DNA of 64,000 nucleotides from Marinomonas profundi (GCF_020694005.1 NZ_CP073013.1:310001-374000); one strand, 5' to 3'. Counted from the first letter of the stretch, positions 42,659 to 51,243 are shown. Notes: generated by a model not told the origin, from the letters alone. Program-made: numbers and translations.

Positions 42659-45256
42659 TCAATCTTTCGCTTTAGGCTTAGCGTTGTTCTTTTTCGGCTT
42701 TTTTGGCTTCTTCGGTTTTTTCGCCGCAGCAGAAGCGGGCTTACCGCTCGCCGCAGCCGCAGAAGACGATTTCTTCTGTCTAATACGCTTACCTTTAGAC
42801 ACCGGTGGACGACGCTTTTTCTTTGCCTTGCCGTCCGACTCTTTGCCCTCTTTGGCAGCCTTGCCATCTTTTGATTTATCGCCTTCAGCTTTTGCTGCAG
42901 ATTTAGACTGAGAACGTCCACCTAATTCAATTGGTGGTAACTGCGCCAATTGCATTTCAAGCTCGGTTTGATCGTTACGTTGCACTTTTTTGCGCGCTGG
43001 ACGGCTACTTTCTTCATCCAGACTCAAATCAATCTTACGTTGCTCCAAGTTCACATTAGACACTTTGACTTTCAACGTATCGCCAAGACGGAATACGCGG
43101 CCAGTTCGCTCGCCAATAATCGCCTGATGCTCCATATCATGAACAAAGTAATCTTGCCCAAGCCCTGAAATATGCACCAAGCCATCAACGAACAATCCTT
43201 GCAGCTCAACGAACAAACCAAATGACGTCACCGCCGTGACCACACCGTCAAAGGGTTCGCCCAAATGCTGTTCAACGTATTGGCATTTCAACCAAGCTTC
43301 AACATCACGGGTTGCTTCGTCAGCGCGGCGCTCAGTTAACGAACAAGACTCGCCCAAGCCGTCCATGTCGGCATGATTGTAACCGTAGATTTTACGCTCT
43401 TTTAATTCTGCACTGCCCGCTACACGATGCGCTTGACGCACAGTTGGACGACCTTCGCCACGAATCAAATAGCGAATCGCACGATGCACAAGTAAATCTG
43501 GGTAACGACGAATCGGCGAGGTAAAATGTGTGTAGGCTTCATAGTTCAAACCAAAATGGCCCAAATTATCGGCTTGGTACACCGCTTGCGACATAGAACG
43601 CAACATCATGGTCTGAATGCTACGCGCGTCCGCCCGGTCTTTAATCTGTTCAGACAAAGCCGCGTAGTCGGCGGGCGTCGGTTTAGTACCGCCCGTTAGC
43701 TCTAAACCAAGCAAGCCAAGATAAGTGCGCAAAGTCAACAAACGGTCGTCTTTTGGCCCTTCGTGAACGCGGTATAAAGCAGGCAAATCGGCTTTAATCA
43801 ATAGCTCTGCTGTCGCCACATTGGCACACAACATACACTCTTCGATCAGTTTATGCGCATCGTTACGTTCAACCGGAATGATATGCTCAATTTTAGAATG
43901 CTCATCGAACACCATACGCGTTTCGATCGTATCGAATTCCATCGCGCCGCGTTCATCACGGGCCCCTTTTAAGGCGTGATACAAACCGTTTAGATCATCA
44001 ATGTGCGATACGATAGACGCATAACGTTCACGCAGTTCAATACCTTGCTCTTCTGGTTCAGCAGCGATCATTTTCGCGACCTTGCTGTAAGTTAAGCGAG
44101 CATGAGAGCGGATAATGCCTTCATAAAACTTAAAGCCACGCATCTTGCCTTTCGTCGTTAAAGACACTTCTGCCACCATCGCCAAACGATCTACGTCTGG
44201 GTTAAGCGAACACAATCCGTTCGACAAGACTTCAGGCAACATAGGAATAACACGACCGGGGAAATACACCGAGTTACCACGCACGATGGCTTCTTCATCT
44301 AACGCCGTGTCTTTTTTCACATAATGAGAAACGTCTGCAATGGCGACAAACAACTTCCAACCGCCTGGTGTTTTTTCACAATACACTGCATCATCAAAGT
44401 CGCGGGCGTCTTCACCGTCAATGGTAACAAACGGCGTGTCGCGCAAATCAACGCGATGTGCTTTGTCTTCTTCCGCCACTTCGGTGCTAAAGTTTTTAAT
44501 CTGTTTTTCAACCGCTGCTGGCCACTCGTTAGGAATTTCATAACGGTGCATGGCCACTTCGATCTCAACCCCCGGCGCCATAAAATCACCCAGGATTTTT
44601 TTCACCAAGCCTTGAGCGGGCTTACCGCGCTCAGCATAAGTGACAATTTCCGCCAACACATATTGACCATGGGTCGGCGTTAAACCAGATTCTGTGGTGA
44701 TCAAGATATCTTGGGCAATACGTGGGTTTTCTGGAGTCACGAAAGCGGCACTGCTGCCATCGCGATGGGTTTCTTGATAAAAACGCCCAACTAGCTGGCT
44801 GTGCTTACGCTCTAGCACTTCAACCACCACACCATCTAAGCGACCCTTTACACTACGTCCAGAAAGGCGTGCTTTTACTTTATCGCCGTCCATCACGTTC
44901 TGCATTTGACGGGCAGAAAGAAAAATATCGTCATCGCTTTGACGCAACAAGAAACCATGACCTTCTTTATTGCCTTGCACGTAACCTTCTATCAGGTCAC
45001 TTTCTAAAATCGGCGAGTATTGGTCATTTTGGTTGCTGGTCATTTGATTGTCTCGGCACATAGCGATGAGACGACGACGGAGGGCTTCAATTTCATCTTC
45101 GCCAGTCAGCGAAAACGCTTGGCATAACTCTATATGCCCCATGCTTTTATTTTGGGTGGCAAGAAACTCTAGAATGAATTCGCGGCTGGGAACCGGATTA
45201 TCGTACTTAGACGCTTCTCGCTGCATGTGTGGATCGTTAATTTTTTTATTACTCAA
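42659..45256 (-). CDS. rnr: Ribonuclease R
   Basis: An 865-residue processive 3'-5' exoribonuclease that degrades structured RNA. After an N-terminal helical domain (PVPSREFILEFL) come two cold-shock domains. The RNB catalytic centre follows, with DLRDTPFVTIDGEDARDFDDAVY carrying the essential aspartates and HFTSPIRRYPDLLVHRAI. An S1 domain (DGVVTAVTSFGLFVELQGLF) is next, then a long lysine/alanine-rich tail containing repeated KKPKKPKK. TTG at 45256 is preferred (AAGGA ten bases upstream), as its product begins like E. coli RNase R; the longer GTG-started frame (45322) has an atypical extension. It heads the rlmB-cob run. Confidence 0.9.
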   Translation of the reverse strand: MSNKKINDPHMQREASKYDNPVPSREFILEFLATQNKSMGHIELCQAFSLTGEDEIEALRRRLIAMCRDNQMTSNQNDQYSPILESDLIEGYVQGNKEGHGFLLRQSDDDIFLSARQMQNVMDGDKVKARLSGRSVKGRLDGVVVEVLERKHSQLVGRFYQETHRDGSSAAFVTPENPRIAQDILITTESGLTPTHGQYVLAEIVTYAERGKPAQGLVKKILGDFMAPGVEIEVAMHRYEIPNEWPAAVEKQIKNFSTEVAEEDKAHRVDLRDTPFVTIDGEDARDFDDAVYCEKTPGGWKLFVAIADVSHYVKKDTALDEEAIVRGNSVYFPGRVIPMLPEVLSNGLCSLNPDVDRLAMVAEVSLTTKGKMRGFKFYEGIIRSHARLTYSKVAKMIAAEPEEQGIELRERYASIVSHIDDLNGLYHALKGARDERGAMEFDTIETRMVFDEHSKIEHIIPVERNDAHKLIEECMLCANVATAELLIKADLPALYRVHEGPKDDRLLTLRTYLGLLGLELTGGTKPTPADYAALSEQIKDRADARSIQTMMLRSMSQAVYQADNLGHFGLNYEAYTHFTSPIRRYPDLLVHRAIRYLIRGEGRPTVRQAHRVAGSAELKERKIYGYNHADMDGLGESCSLTERRADEATRDVEAWLKCQYVEQHLGEPFDGVVTAVTSFGLFVELQGLFVDGLVHISGLGQDYFVHDMEHQAIIGERTGRVFRLGDTLKVKVSNVNLEQRKIDLSLDEESSRPARKKVQRNDQTELEMQLAQLPPIELGGRSQSKSAAKAEGDKSKDGKAAKEGKESDGKAKKKRRPPVSKGKRIRQKKSSSAAAASGKPASAAAKKPKKPKKPKKNNAKPKAKD

Positions 45257-45649
45257 TGTATTGTTATCCTTGGTTTTTTCAATAAGACGCCCTTTTATAA
45301 TATAGAAATATGAACATCTCACTATTTAGAACATTGGCAGTACTCGGCTGTCACTTCTGATAAGTCACCTATACCCAGTCACTGATACGCTCAATTAGTT
45401 GTCATTATAGAGTATATTGAAAAAATACTCTGCACGTTAGCGCGGCTCTTAGCATTATCTGCACACTCTATTGCGATAATTTTGGTAATTACACAACAAA
45501 CTAACCAGATTGATCGGTATTTGTATTGCTTTACCAAGCATTTTTAATGCTATTTTGAGCTATCTAAAATGTTTTTATCGCTTTTTTGTCTAAATTTCGC
45601 GCAAAAACAGCAAACCTATCGAATTATTCGATCACTTAACGGCTCGTTT
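45257..45649. other. Non-coding interval with the rnr promoter
   Basis: No open frame of note. On the minus strand a perfect -10 TATAAT lies at 45404-45409 without a convincing -35, about 150 bases before the rnr start. A 15-bp perfect palindrome (ATCGAAT-T-ATTCGAT) stands at 45618-45632, just beyond the ppsR stop codon. Confidence 0.4.
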
Positions 45650-46453
45650 TTACTGCCTGTGACGCACCAAATTCATTTCCGCCATGACTTTGGTGGAAAT
45701 TTCTTCCACCGAGAGTTTTGTCGAATTCAAAAAAGGAATGCGTTCTTGGCGATATAAGGACTCCACTTCGTCCACTTCATAGCGACATTGACGGGAAGAG
45801 GCGTACTTACTCGCTGCCATTCGACCGGTACGAATTTCATGCAAACGCTGAGCATCTATGGTCAAACCAAACAACTTTTTCTTATGATCCTTTAACACCT
45901 TAGGCAAACCTGGAGTAGAAAAATCATCTTCGGTAATCGGGTAGTTTGCGGCTTTAATGCCGTACTGCATCGCCAAGTACAAACTGGTTGGTGTTTTGCC
46001 TGAGCGTGACACCCCCAACAAGATAATATCCGCCTCGGCAAAATTCTTCACTGAAGCCCCGTCATCGTTCGCCAACGCGTAGTTGATGGCCTCTATTCGA
46101 GCATCATAAACGCCCTCTTTCATACCATGCGCTTTCCGCGCTGTCGGCTGAGCTTTGACCCCCAAAGCTTGCTCAATCGGCGACAATAAATCGCCAAACA
46201 AGTTGTAACAATGACAATCACAAGAATCGATAATCTCGCGAATAGCGGCATCGGAAATGGTATAAAACACCAGCAAAGCAATGCCTTGTTGCATTTCCAG
46301 ATTAATCTGCTGCTTCAAGCCTTCCGCCTGATCTTTGGTGGCCAAAAAAGGCACACTTTTGGTTTCCACCGCCACATCAAAAAACGACAACATCGCCGAT
46401 CCAAACACCTCAGCGGTGATCGCTGTCCCATCTGATACAAAGTACACTTTCAT
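45650..46453 (-). CDS. ppsR: Phosphoenolpyruvate synthase regulatory protein (kinase/pyrophosphorylase)
   Basis: A 267-residue DUF299 enzyme. It inactivates PEP synthase by ADP-dependent phosphorylation of an active-site threonine and reactivates it by phosphate-dependent removal. The P-loop is GVSRSGKT at residues 147-154, followed by the KxPxxYPL-type region (GIKAANYPI) and the substrate segment FGLTIDAQRLHEIRTGRM. The gene is divergent from its target ppsA, the usual gammaproteobacterial arrangement, sharing a 238-base promoter region. Confidence 0.93.
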   Translation of the reverse strand: MKVYFVSDGTAITAEVFGSAMLSFFDVAVETKSVPFLATKDQAEGLKQQINLEMQQGIALLVFYTISDAAIREIIDSCDCHCYNLFGDLLSPIEQALGVKAQPTARKAHGMKEGVYDARIEAINYALANDDGASVKNFAEADIILLGVSRSGKTPTSLYLAMQYGIKAANYPITEDDFSTPGLPKVLKDHKKKLFGLTIDAQRLHEIRTGRMAASKYASSRQCRYEVDEVESLYRQERIPFLNSTKLSVEEISTKVMAEMNLVRHRQ

Positions 46454-46515
46454 GCGTTTTTCCCATTTTTGTTGTTATCTAACGACATTCGTTTTTTCGA
46501 TTGAAATAAAACTAC

Positions 46516-46529
46516 ATCGAATAATCGAT
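46516..46529. promoter_or_regulatory. Partial palindrome between ppsR and ppsA
   Basis: ATCGA-ATAA-TCGAT is an inverted repeat in the middle of the divergent promoter region and shares the ATCGAAT word with the longer palindrome just past the end of ppsR (45618-45632). A regulator binding both sites is possible; no known operator is recognised. Confidence 0.3.
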
Positions 46530-46691
46530 TTTATTCAAAGCAACGACCCTACATACAATGAACCCAGACTCAGCGCTTTGACAAGAGCCCACAGCGATTT
46601 GATCCGTGCCTGACGTCTGCTTGGCAAACCAGCCATCTTTTGGCAAAACCAGCCATATTCTTTTAATAAGAAAAAATAATGGGAGTCTCTT

Positions 46692-49091
46692 GTGAGCAAA
46701 TTTATTAAGTGGTTTAAAGATCTTCATATGGAAGATGTCGGTGAAGTAGGCGGCAAAAACGCCTCTTTAGGTGAAATGATTTCCAACCTGACAGACCTTG
46801 GTATTCAAGTACCAAACGGTTTCGCAACCACTTCCTATGCTTATCAACGCTTCATTACAGAAAGTGGCCTAAACGACAAGATCCATCAAGCACTAGACGC
46901 ATTGGACGTAGACGATGTTCACGCCCTTGCCGAAACAGGCGTACAAATTCGCCAATGGATTGAAGACGCCACTTTCTCAACCGAATTTGACCAAGAGATC
47001 GAAGCCGCATTCGCCACACTTTGCGATGACAACGCCGACGATACGTCATTTGCCGTGCGCTCTTCTGCCACAGCAGAAGACTTGCCTGATGCGTCTTTCG
47101 CTGGCCAACAAGAAACCTTCCTCAACGTCAAAGGCTTGGCAGACATCAAAGCCTCTATCAAACGTGTTTTTGCTTCTCTCTTTAACGACCGCGCGATTTC
47201 TTACCGCGTCCATCAAGGTTTTGAACACCAAGGCGTGTCTTTGTCCGCGGGCATTCAAAAAATGGTACGCAGTGACATCGGTGCTTCTGGCGTACTCTTC
47301 ACCCTAGACACAGAGTCTGGCTTTGATGAAGTGGTCTTTATCACCGCCGCTTACGGTCTGGGTGAAATGGTCGTACAAGGCACCGTCAACCCAGATGAAT
47401 ACTATGTTCACAAGCCCACACTTGCCGCCAACCGCCCAGCGATTGTGCGCAAGAGCCTAGGCAGCAAAGCACAAAAAATGGAATACGCCGAAGCGGGCAG
47501 CGATGACGAATTCGTTAAGATCGTTCCGGTCGCTTTGGATGATCAAAATCGTTTCGCACTAAGCAACGACGAGATTCAAGACCTTGCTCAACAAGCGTGC
47601 ATCATCGAAAAACACTACCAGCGTCCGATGGACATTGAATGGGCGAAAGACGGCATCGATGGCAAGATCTACATTGTCCAAGCGCGACCAGAAACCGTTC
47701 GTAGCCAAGCCAATGCGCAAAGCATGGAACGTTACAACCTGAAAAAAACCTCTCAGGTAATGATCACTGGCCGTGCCATTGGTCACAAAATTGGCACAGG
47801 CGCGGTGAAAGTCTTGTCTTCTATTACTGAAATGGACCGCATCCAACCAGGTGATGTTCTGGTGACCGACATTACCGACCCGGATTGGGAACCCATCATG
47901 AAACGCGCCTCTGCGATTGTCACCAATCGCGGCGGTCGTACTTGTCACGCGGCGATCATTGCACGTGAACTCGGCATTCCAGCCGTGGTTGGCTGTGGCG
48001 ACGCAACCGACGTACTAAAAGACGGCCAAATCGTCACCGTATCTTGCTCACAAGGCGACATGGGCTTTGTTTACCAAGGCGAACTACCTTTCGACATCAT
48101 CACCTCGGAAGTCGGCAACATGCCGGAACTGCCAGTAAAAATCATGATGAACATGGGCAACCCAAACCGCGCCTTTGACTTTGCCATGCTGCCAAACGCC
48201 GGCATTGGCTTGGCGCGCTTAGAGTTCATCATCAACCGCATGATCGGCATTCACCCAAAAGCCTTGTTGAACTACGCAGACATGACACCAGCGCTGCAAG
48301 AAGAAATCAACCACCGTATCGCAGGCTACTCAAGCCCAGTGGGGTTCTACGTCGACAAACTGGTCGAAGGCGTTGCGACATTGGCCTGCTCTTTCTCTCA
48401 GAAGCCTGTGATAGTGCGTTTATCCGACTTCAAATCAAACGAATACCACAACCTTGTTGGCGGTCCGTTGTTTGAACCAGACGAAGAAAACCCAATGCTT
48501 GGTTTTCGTGGTGCGGCGCGCTACATCGACGACTCGTTCCGCGACTGCTTCGCCCTAGAATGCGAAGCCATCCGCCGAGTGCGTAACGAAATGGGCTTAA
48601 CCAACGTACAAATCATGATCCCGTTTGTACGTACTCTGGAAGAAGCTCAGCAAGTGACCGAACTACTAGCAGAACAAGGCTTGGCTCGTGGTCAAAACGG
48701 CCTAAAAGTCATCATGATGTGCGAACTACCGTCAAACGCCCTATTGGCTGACGAGTTCCTACAATACTTCGACGGCTTCTCAATCGGCTCAAACGATTTA
48801 ACCCAGCTAACGCTAGGCCTTGACCGCGACTCAGGATTGATCGCCGACAAATTCGACGAACGCAACCCAGCGGTCAAAAAACTGCTCAAAATGGCCATCA
48901 CCGCCTGTCGCGAACAAGGCAAATACGTCGGCATCTGTGGCCAAGGCCCATCTGACCACGCCGACTTCGCCGACTGGCTCGTCGCCCAAGGCATCGAAAG
49001 CATGTCTCTTAACCCAGACACCGTCATCGAAACCTGGCTACACCTTGATGAAGTACTCAAAAATAACGAACTAAACAGCAAAGCCATTTAA
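46692..49091 (+). CDS. ppsA: Phosphoenolpyruvate synthase
   Basis: A 799-residue enzyme making PEP from pyruvate and ATP for gluconeogenesis. The N-terminal ATP-grasp domain includes VGEVGGKNASLGEM and FAVRSSATAEDLPDASFAGQ. The phosphohistidine swivel domain has H419 in GGRTCHAAIIARELG (E. coli H421), with the threonine target of PpsR beside it. The TIM-barrel PEP domain ends with GSNDLTQLTLGLDRD and GICGQGPSD. GTG 46692 follows GGGAG seven bases upstream. Activity should be controlled by the divergently encoded PpsR. Confidence 0.95.
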   Translation: MSKFIKWFKDLHMEDVGEVGGKNASLGEMISNLTDLGIQVPNGFATTSYAYQRFITESGLNDKIHQALDALDVDDVHALAETGVQIRQWIEDATFSTEFDQEIEAAFATLCDDNADDTSFAVRSSATAEDLPDASFAGQQETFLNVKGLADIKASIKRVFASLFNDRAISYRVHQGFEHQGVSLSAGIQKMVRSDIGASGVLFTLDTESGFDEVVFITAAYGLGEMVVQGTVNPDEYYVHKPTLAANRPAIVRKSLGSKAQKMEYAEAGSDDEFVKIVPVALDDQNRFALSNDEIQDLAQQACIIEKHYQRPMDIEWAKDGIDGKIYIVQARPETVRSQANAQSMERYNLKKTSQVMITGRAIGHKIGTGAVKVLSSITEMDRIQPGDVLVTDITDPDWEPIMKRASAIVTNRGGRTCHAAIIARELGIPAVVGCGDATDVLKDGQIVTVSCSQGDMGFVYQGELPFDIITSEVGNMPELPVKIMMNMGNPNRAFDFAMLPNAGIGLARLEFIINRMIGIHPKALLNYADMTPALQEEINHRIAGYSSPVGFYVDKLVEGVATLACSFSQKPVIVRLSDFKSNEYHNLVGGPLFEPDEENPMLGFRGAARYIDDSFRDCFALECEAIRRVRNEMGLTNVQIMIPFVRTLEEAQQVTELLAEQGLARGQNGLKVIMMCELPSNALLADEFLQYFDGFSIGSNDLTQLTLGLDRDSGLIADKFDERNPAVKKLLKMAITACREQGKYVGICGQGPSDHADFADWLVAQGIESMSLNPDTVIETWLHLDEVLKNNELNSKAI

Positions 49092-49100
49092 CCACTCTCC

Positions 49101-49193
49101 CCGTTACGTCGACAAACGTAACGGAAACCCATCTGCGTCTAACGACCTATTGAAAGATAGATCGTTAGAACAGAGTGCTGTGTTAGCAGCACG
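49101..49193 (+). other. Three successive hairpins in the ppsA 3' region
   Basis: Hairpins are formed by 49101-49109 with 49116-49124 (nine perfect pairs), 49138-49150 with 49157-49169 (one mismatch), and 49175-49180 with 49187-49192. None has a T run. They precede the real terminator and may protect the ppsA message from 3' exonucleases. Confidence 0.5.
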
Positions 49194-49238
49194 TGGCCTT
49201 ATCCTAGTCATTTTATAAGCGCCACTCTCTAGTTTTAT

Positions 49239-49264
49239 AGCCCCGCCATGCGGGGCTTTTTTTT
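49239..49264 (+). terminator. Strong rho-independent terminator of ppsA
   Basis: The eight-base arms AGCCCCGC (49239-49246) and GCGGGGCT (49250-49257) enclose a three-base loop and are followed by seven T residues. Confidence 0.9.
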
Positions 49265-49308
49265 GGTTCCTTCCCCTTTTGTCTTCAAGGGGAAGGCGGA
49301 GGATGGGG
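49265..49308. repeat. Dispersed intergenic repeat family B, copy 2
   Basis: The hairpin CCTTCCCC...GGGGAAGG, with TTGTCTTCAA at its centre and GGATGGGG following, resembles 34205-34262. The IS element begins immediately after it, which suggests the IS entered beside, or in, this repeat. Confidence 0.5.
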
Positions 49309-49358
49309 TGTTGTGGTTGAATTAGCCGGACACTTCAATAAAGGATAATATCCAATTA

Positions 49359-49658
49359 TTGAGGTGTAAAATGACTAAACGTACTAACAAACAATATCCA
49401 AACGATTTTAAGCAAGAAGCGGTGGCGCTGGTGATTGAGCAAGGTTACTCCGTTGTTGAGGCTGCCGCTTCACTGAATATCACTGACAAGCTACTTTATA
49501 ACTGGGTAGCGAAGTTTAAACAACAAGATGAAGATTCAGAGTTGTCGAAGGATGAGCGGGCTGAACTCGTTCAGCTCAGAAAAGACAATAAGCGCTTGCT
49601 GATGGAGCGCGAAATATTAAAAAAGGCTTCAGCGTTTTTCGCAAAAGAAATGAAATAA
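49359..49658 (+). CDS. IS3-family transposase OrfA
   Basis: A 99-residue DNA-binding subunit. A helix-turn-helix near the start reads YPNDFKQEAVALVIEQGYSV then LNITDKLLYNWVAKFKQ. A leucine-zipper-like helix runs to the end (LVQLRKDNKRLLMEREILKKA). A slippery heptamer A-AAA-AAG (49619-49625) in the zero frame near its end allows a -1 shift into OrfB, since the -1 frame is open from there. The ATG has GAGG six bases upstream. Confidence 0.9.
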   Translation: MRCKMTKRTNKQYPNDFKQEAVALVIEQGYSVVEAAASLNITDKLLYNWVAKFKQQDEDSELSKDERAELVQLRKDNKRLLMEREILKKASAFFAKEMK

Positions 49659-49714
49659 AATATTCATTTCTCAAAAGTTTAGGTAAGCAGTACCCAGTTG
49701 CCATATCGTGTAAA

Positions 49715-50527
49715 GTGATGCGCGTTAGCAAATCTGCATACTATGCTTGGCGAAAACGTCCCGCGATAATTATCAGTGCACAAACACTGAATTTACATCG
49801 TAGGGCGAAGGCGCTTTTTGAAGATAGTCGAGGCAGTCTGGGTAGCCGAGAGCTTGCGAAAAAGCTTCGCAAAGAAGACTTTGATGTTAGCCGGCATCGT
49901 GTCATTGGCTTGATGAAACGATTGGGGTTAGTCGTTAAGCAGCGTATCGCTTACAAAGTCACCACAAAGCGCAAAGACAGTGATGCTGTAGCGGATAATT
50001 TATTGAACATGAATTTTAACCCGTTAGGCCCAAACCAGGTGTGGGCTGGGGATGTGTCATATTTAAAAACAGGCGAAGGCTGGCTATACCTTGCTATTGT
50101 AATGGATTTATTTGGTCGTCGCATAGTGGGTTGGCACACGTCAAAACGTATGACGACAGACTTAATTGAGCATGCATTTTTAAAAGCACATCGCTTACGA
50201 CAGCCGCCAAAGGGCTTAGTGTTTCATAGCGACAGAGGCTCGCAATACACGAGTAAACACTTTAGAAGCCTATTAAAACGGCTTGATTGCCGCTCTAGCA
50301 TGGGTGACGTCGGTGCGTGTTGGGATAATGCCGTGGTTGAAAGGTTCTTCGGCAGTTTAAAACATGATTGGTTGTTCAAGGTAGCACAACCAACAAGAGA
50401 GCATATGAAGCAAGATGTTGCGGCGTATGTGAAATATTACAATCTGGAGCGATTACATTCGTCGAATGGCGACCAATCACCCATTGAGTATGAAAACTCC
50501 TTTAGGAAAGTGTCCGGTTGGACTTGA
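49715..50527 (+). CDS. IS3-family transposase OrfB (DDE integrase)
   Basis: A 270-residue catalytic part. Numbered from the GTG at 49715, the DDE residues are D113 (VWAGDVSYLKTGEGW), D173 (VFHSDRGSQYTS) and E209 (DNAVVERFFGSLKHDW), with the canonical 35 residues between the last two. All are present and the frame is uninterrupted. In IS3 elements the active transposase is the OrfAB fusion made by frameshifting, and here the -1 frame joins the two without any stop. OrfB alone may start at GTG 49715 or ATG 49718. Confidence 0.9.
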   Translation: MMRVSKSAYYAWRKRPAIIISAQTLNLHRRAKALFEDSRGSLGSRELAKKLRKEDFDVSRHRVIGLMKRLGLVVKQRIAYKVTTKRKDSDAVADNLLNMNFNPLGPNQVWAGDVSYLKTGEGWLYLAIVMDLFGRRIVGWHTSKRMTTDLIEHAFLKAHRLRQPPKGLVFHSDRGSQYTSKHFRSLLKRLDCRSSMGDVGACWDNAVVERFFGSLKHDWLFKVAQPTREHMKQDVAAYVKYYNLERLHSSNGDQSPIEYENSFRKVSGWT

Positions 50528-50771
50528 CCAGAACATACTTGTATCAAAAGCAAAACAGGAATAGGGTAATAAGCAGACAGAGGGCAAACGGATTTGCCTA
50601 CGCCTCCAGGACGGAGGCTCTGTCACTTTTTAGGACGATTCCGTGGCTGCAGGGATGCAGCGAAAAACCTTTCAAGCACGTTCACTTTAGCGACGACCGC
50701 CTTCGAGGGTGTCGCTAAACGACTGCCGCCGATCTTGTAGGTCGCGATTTACCCTGAAAAAATAACATGCC

Positions 50772-50897
50772 GACAAATTACGCCTTGTCGGGCTAAAGCC
50801 ACGACCTACAAAAACAATATAAATCAATCAATTGCAGGATGAATAGAGTCACACGCCTGGTAACGGTCGTGCCTCCCTCATCAGGCCTACAAAACCT
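50772..50897 (-). repeat. Dispersed intergenic repeat, copy 2
   Basis: Read on the minus strand, 50798-50897 matches 1502-1600 with only about ten differences over some 90 bases and then continues with related but diverged sequence (TAGCCCGACAAGG). The inverted orientation relative to copy 1 leaves a 49-kb segment between them. Confidence 0.75.
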
Positions 50898-51017
50898 ATC
50901 CAACCTTCGCAAAAGCTCGTCTTGGTGTTGGATTCGCGCTGACGCGTTGAGCCCGCGAAACAGGCGCAAGCAAATGGAACATCAAGGCGAGTGTGTTTCT
51001 GATTTTTCTGCAGACGA

Positions 51018-51049
51018 AAAAAAGCCCTGACAGCTGAGCTATCAGGGCT
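51018..51049 (-). terminator. Rho-independent terminator of the rrn operon
   Basis: The arms AGCCCTGA (51023-51030) and TCAGGGCT (51042-51049) pair. On the minus strand the stem is followed by seven T residues, 13 bases after the 5S rRNA end. Confidence 0.85.
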
Positions 51050-51061
51050 TTCTTAATGTAA

Positions 51062-51179
51062 AGCTTGACGACGACCTACTCTCACATGGGATCTCCCACA
51101 CTACCATCGGCGATGGCGCTTTTCACTTCTGAGTTCGGGATGGGATCAGGTGGTTCAACGCCTCTATGATCGTCAAGCA
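51062..51179 (-). rRNA. rrf: 5S ribosomal RNA
   Basis: On the minus strand the sequence starts TGCTTGACGATCATAGAGGC, contains CCTGATCCCATCCCGAACTC (the conserved loop) and ends with GTCGTCAAGC complementary to the start. It is last in the operon, as usual. Confidence 0.95.
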
Positions 51180-51243
51180 ATTCTGTTGCGTTCGTTCTGG
51201 CTGGACTTTTCGTCTCACCAAAACACGCGAAGACGTGCTTGGA

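Larger units (their letters stand above)
49309..50535 (+). mobile_element. Complete IS3-family insertion sequence, about 1.23 kb
   Basis: Imperfect terminal inverted repeats flank two overlapping-phase transposase genes. The left end starts TGTTGTGG and has CCGGACACTT at 49333; the right end has AAGTGTCCGG and stops in AACA at 50535. Termini of TG...CA type are usual in the IS3 family. I see no target-site duplication at these borders, so ends are approximate to a few bases. Both genes appear undamaged, so the element is probably able to move. It separates the ppsA terminator from the rrn operon. Confidence 0.85.
50536..51061. other. Non-coding repeat-rich interval between the IS and the rrn operon
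   Basis: Several hairpins occur here: GCCTCC/GGAGGC around 50600-50616, CTGCAGGGATGCAG near 50647, and TAGCGAC/GTCGCTA around 50690-50718. A larger pair, TGTAGGTCG (50736) with CGACCTACA (50802), encloses CCGACAA/TTGTCGG. No gene is supported. The right part contains copy 2 of the dispersed repeat and the rrn terminator. Confidence 0.55.

Noticed and set aside
42684..42911. Long hydrophobic/alanine-rich frame opposite the lysine-rich tail of RNase R
   Set aside because: It is the mirror of low-complexity codons in rnr and has no separate start signal.
45323..45649. Possible tRNA or small RNA gene upstream of rnr
   Set aside because: No cloverleaf or terminator-bounded structure could be drawn; the stretch is best explained as promoter sequence plus a palindrome.
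47559..47948. 129-codon frame antisense to ppsA
   Set aside because: It is antisense to a highly conserved gene and its composition follows codon shadowing. No ribosome binding site of note.
49359..50527. Transposase read as a broken, frameshifted pseudogene
   Set aside because: The -1 frame is open from a canonical A-AAA-AAG slippery site, as in functional IS3 elements, and all DDE residues are present.
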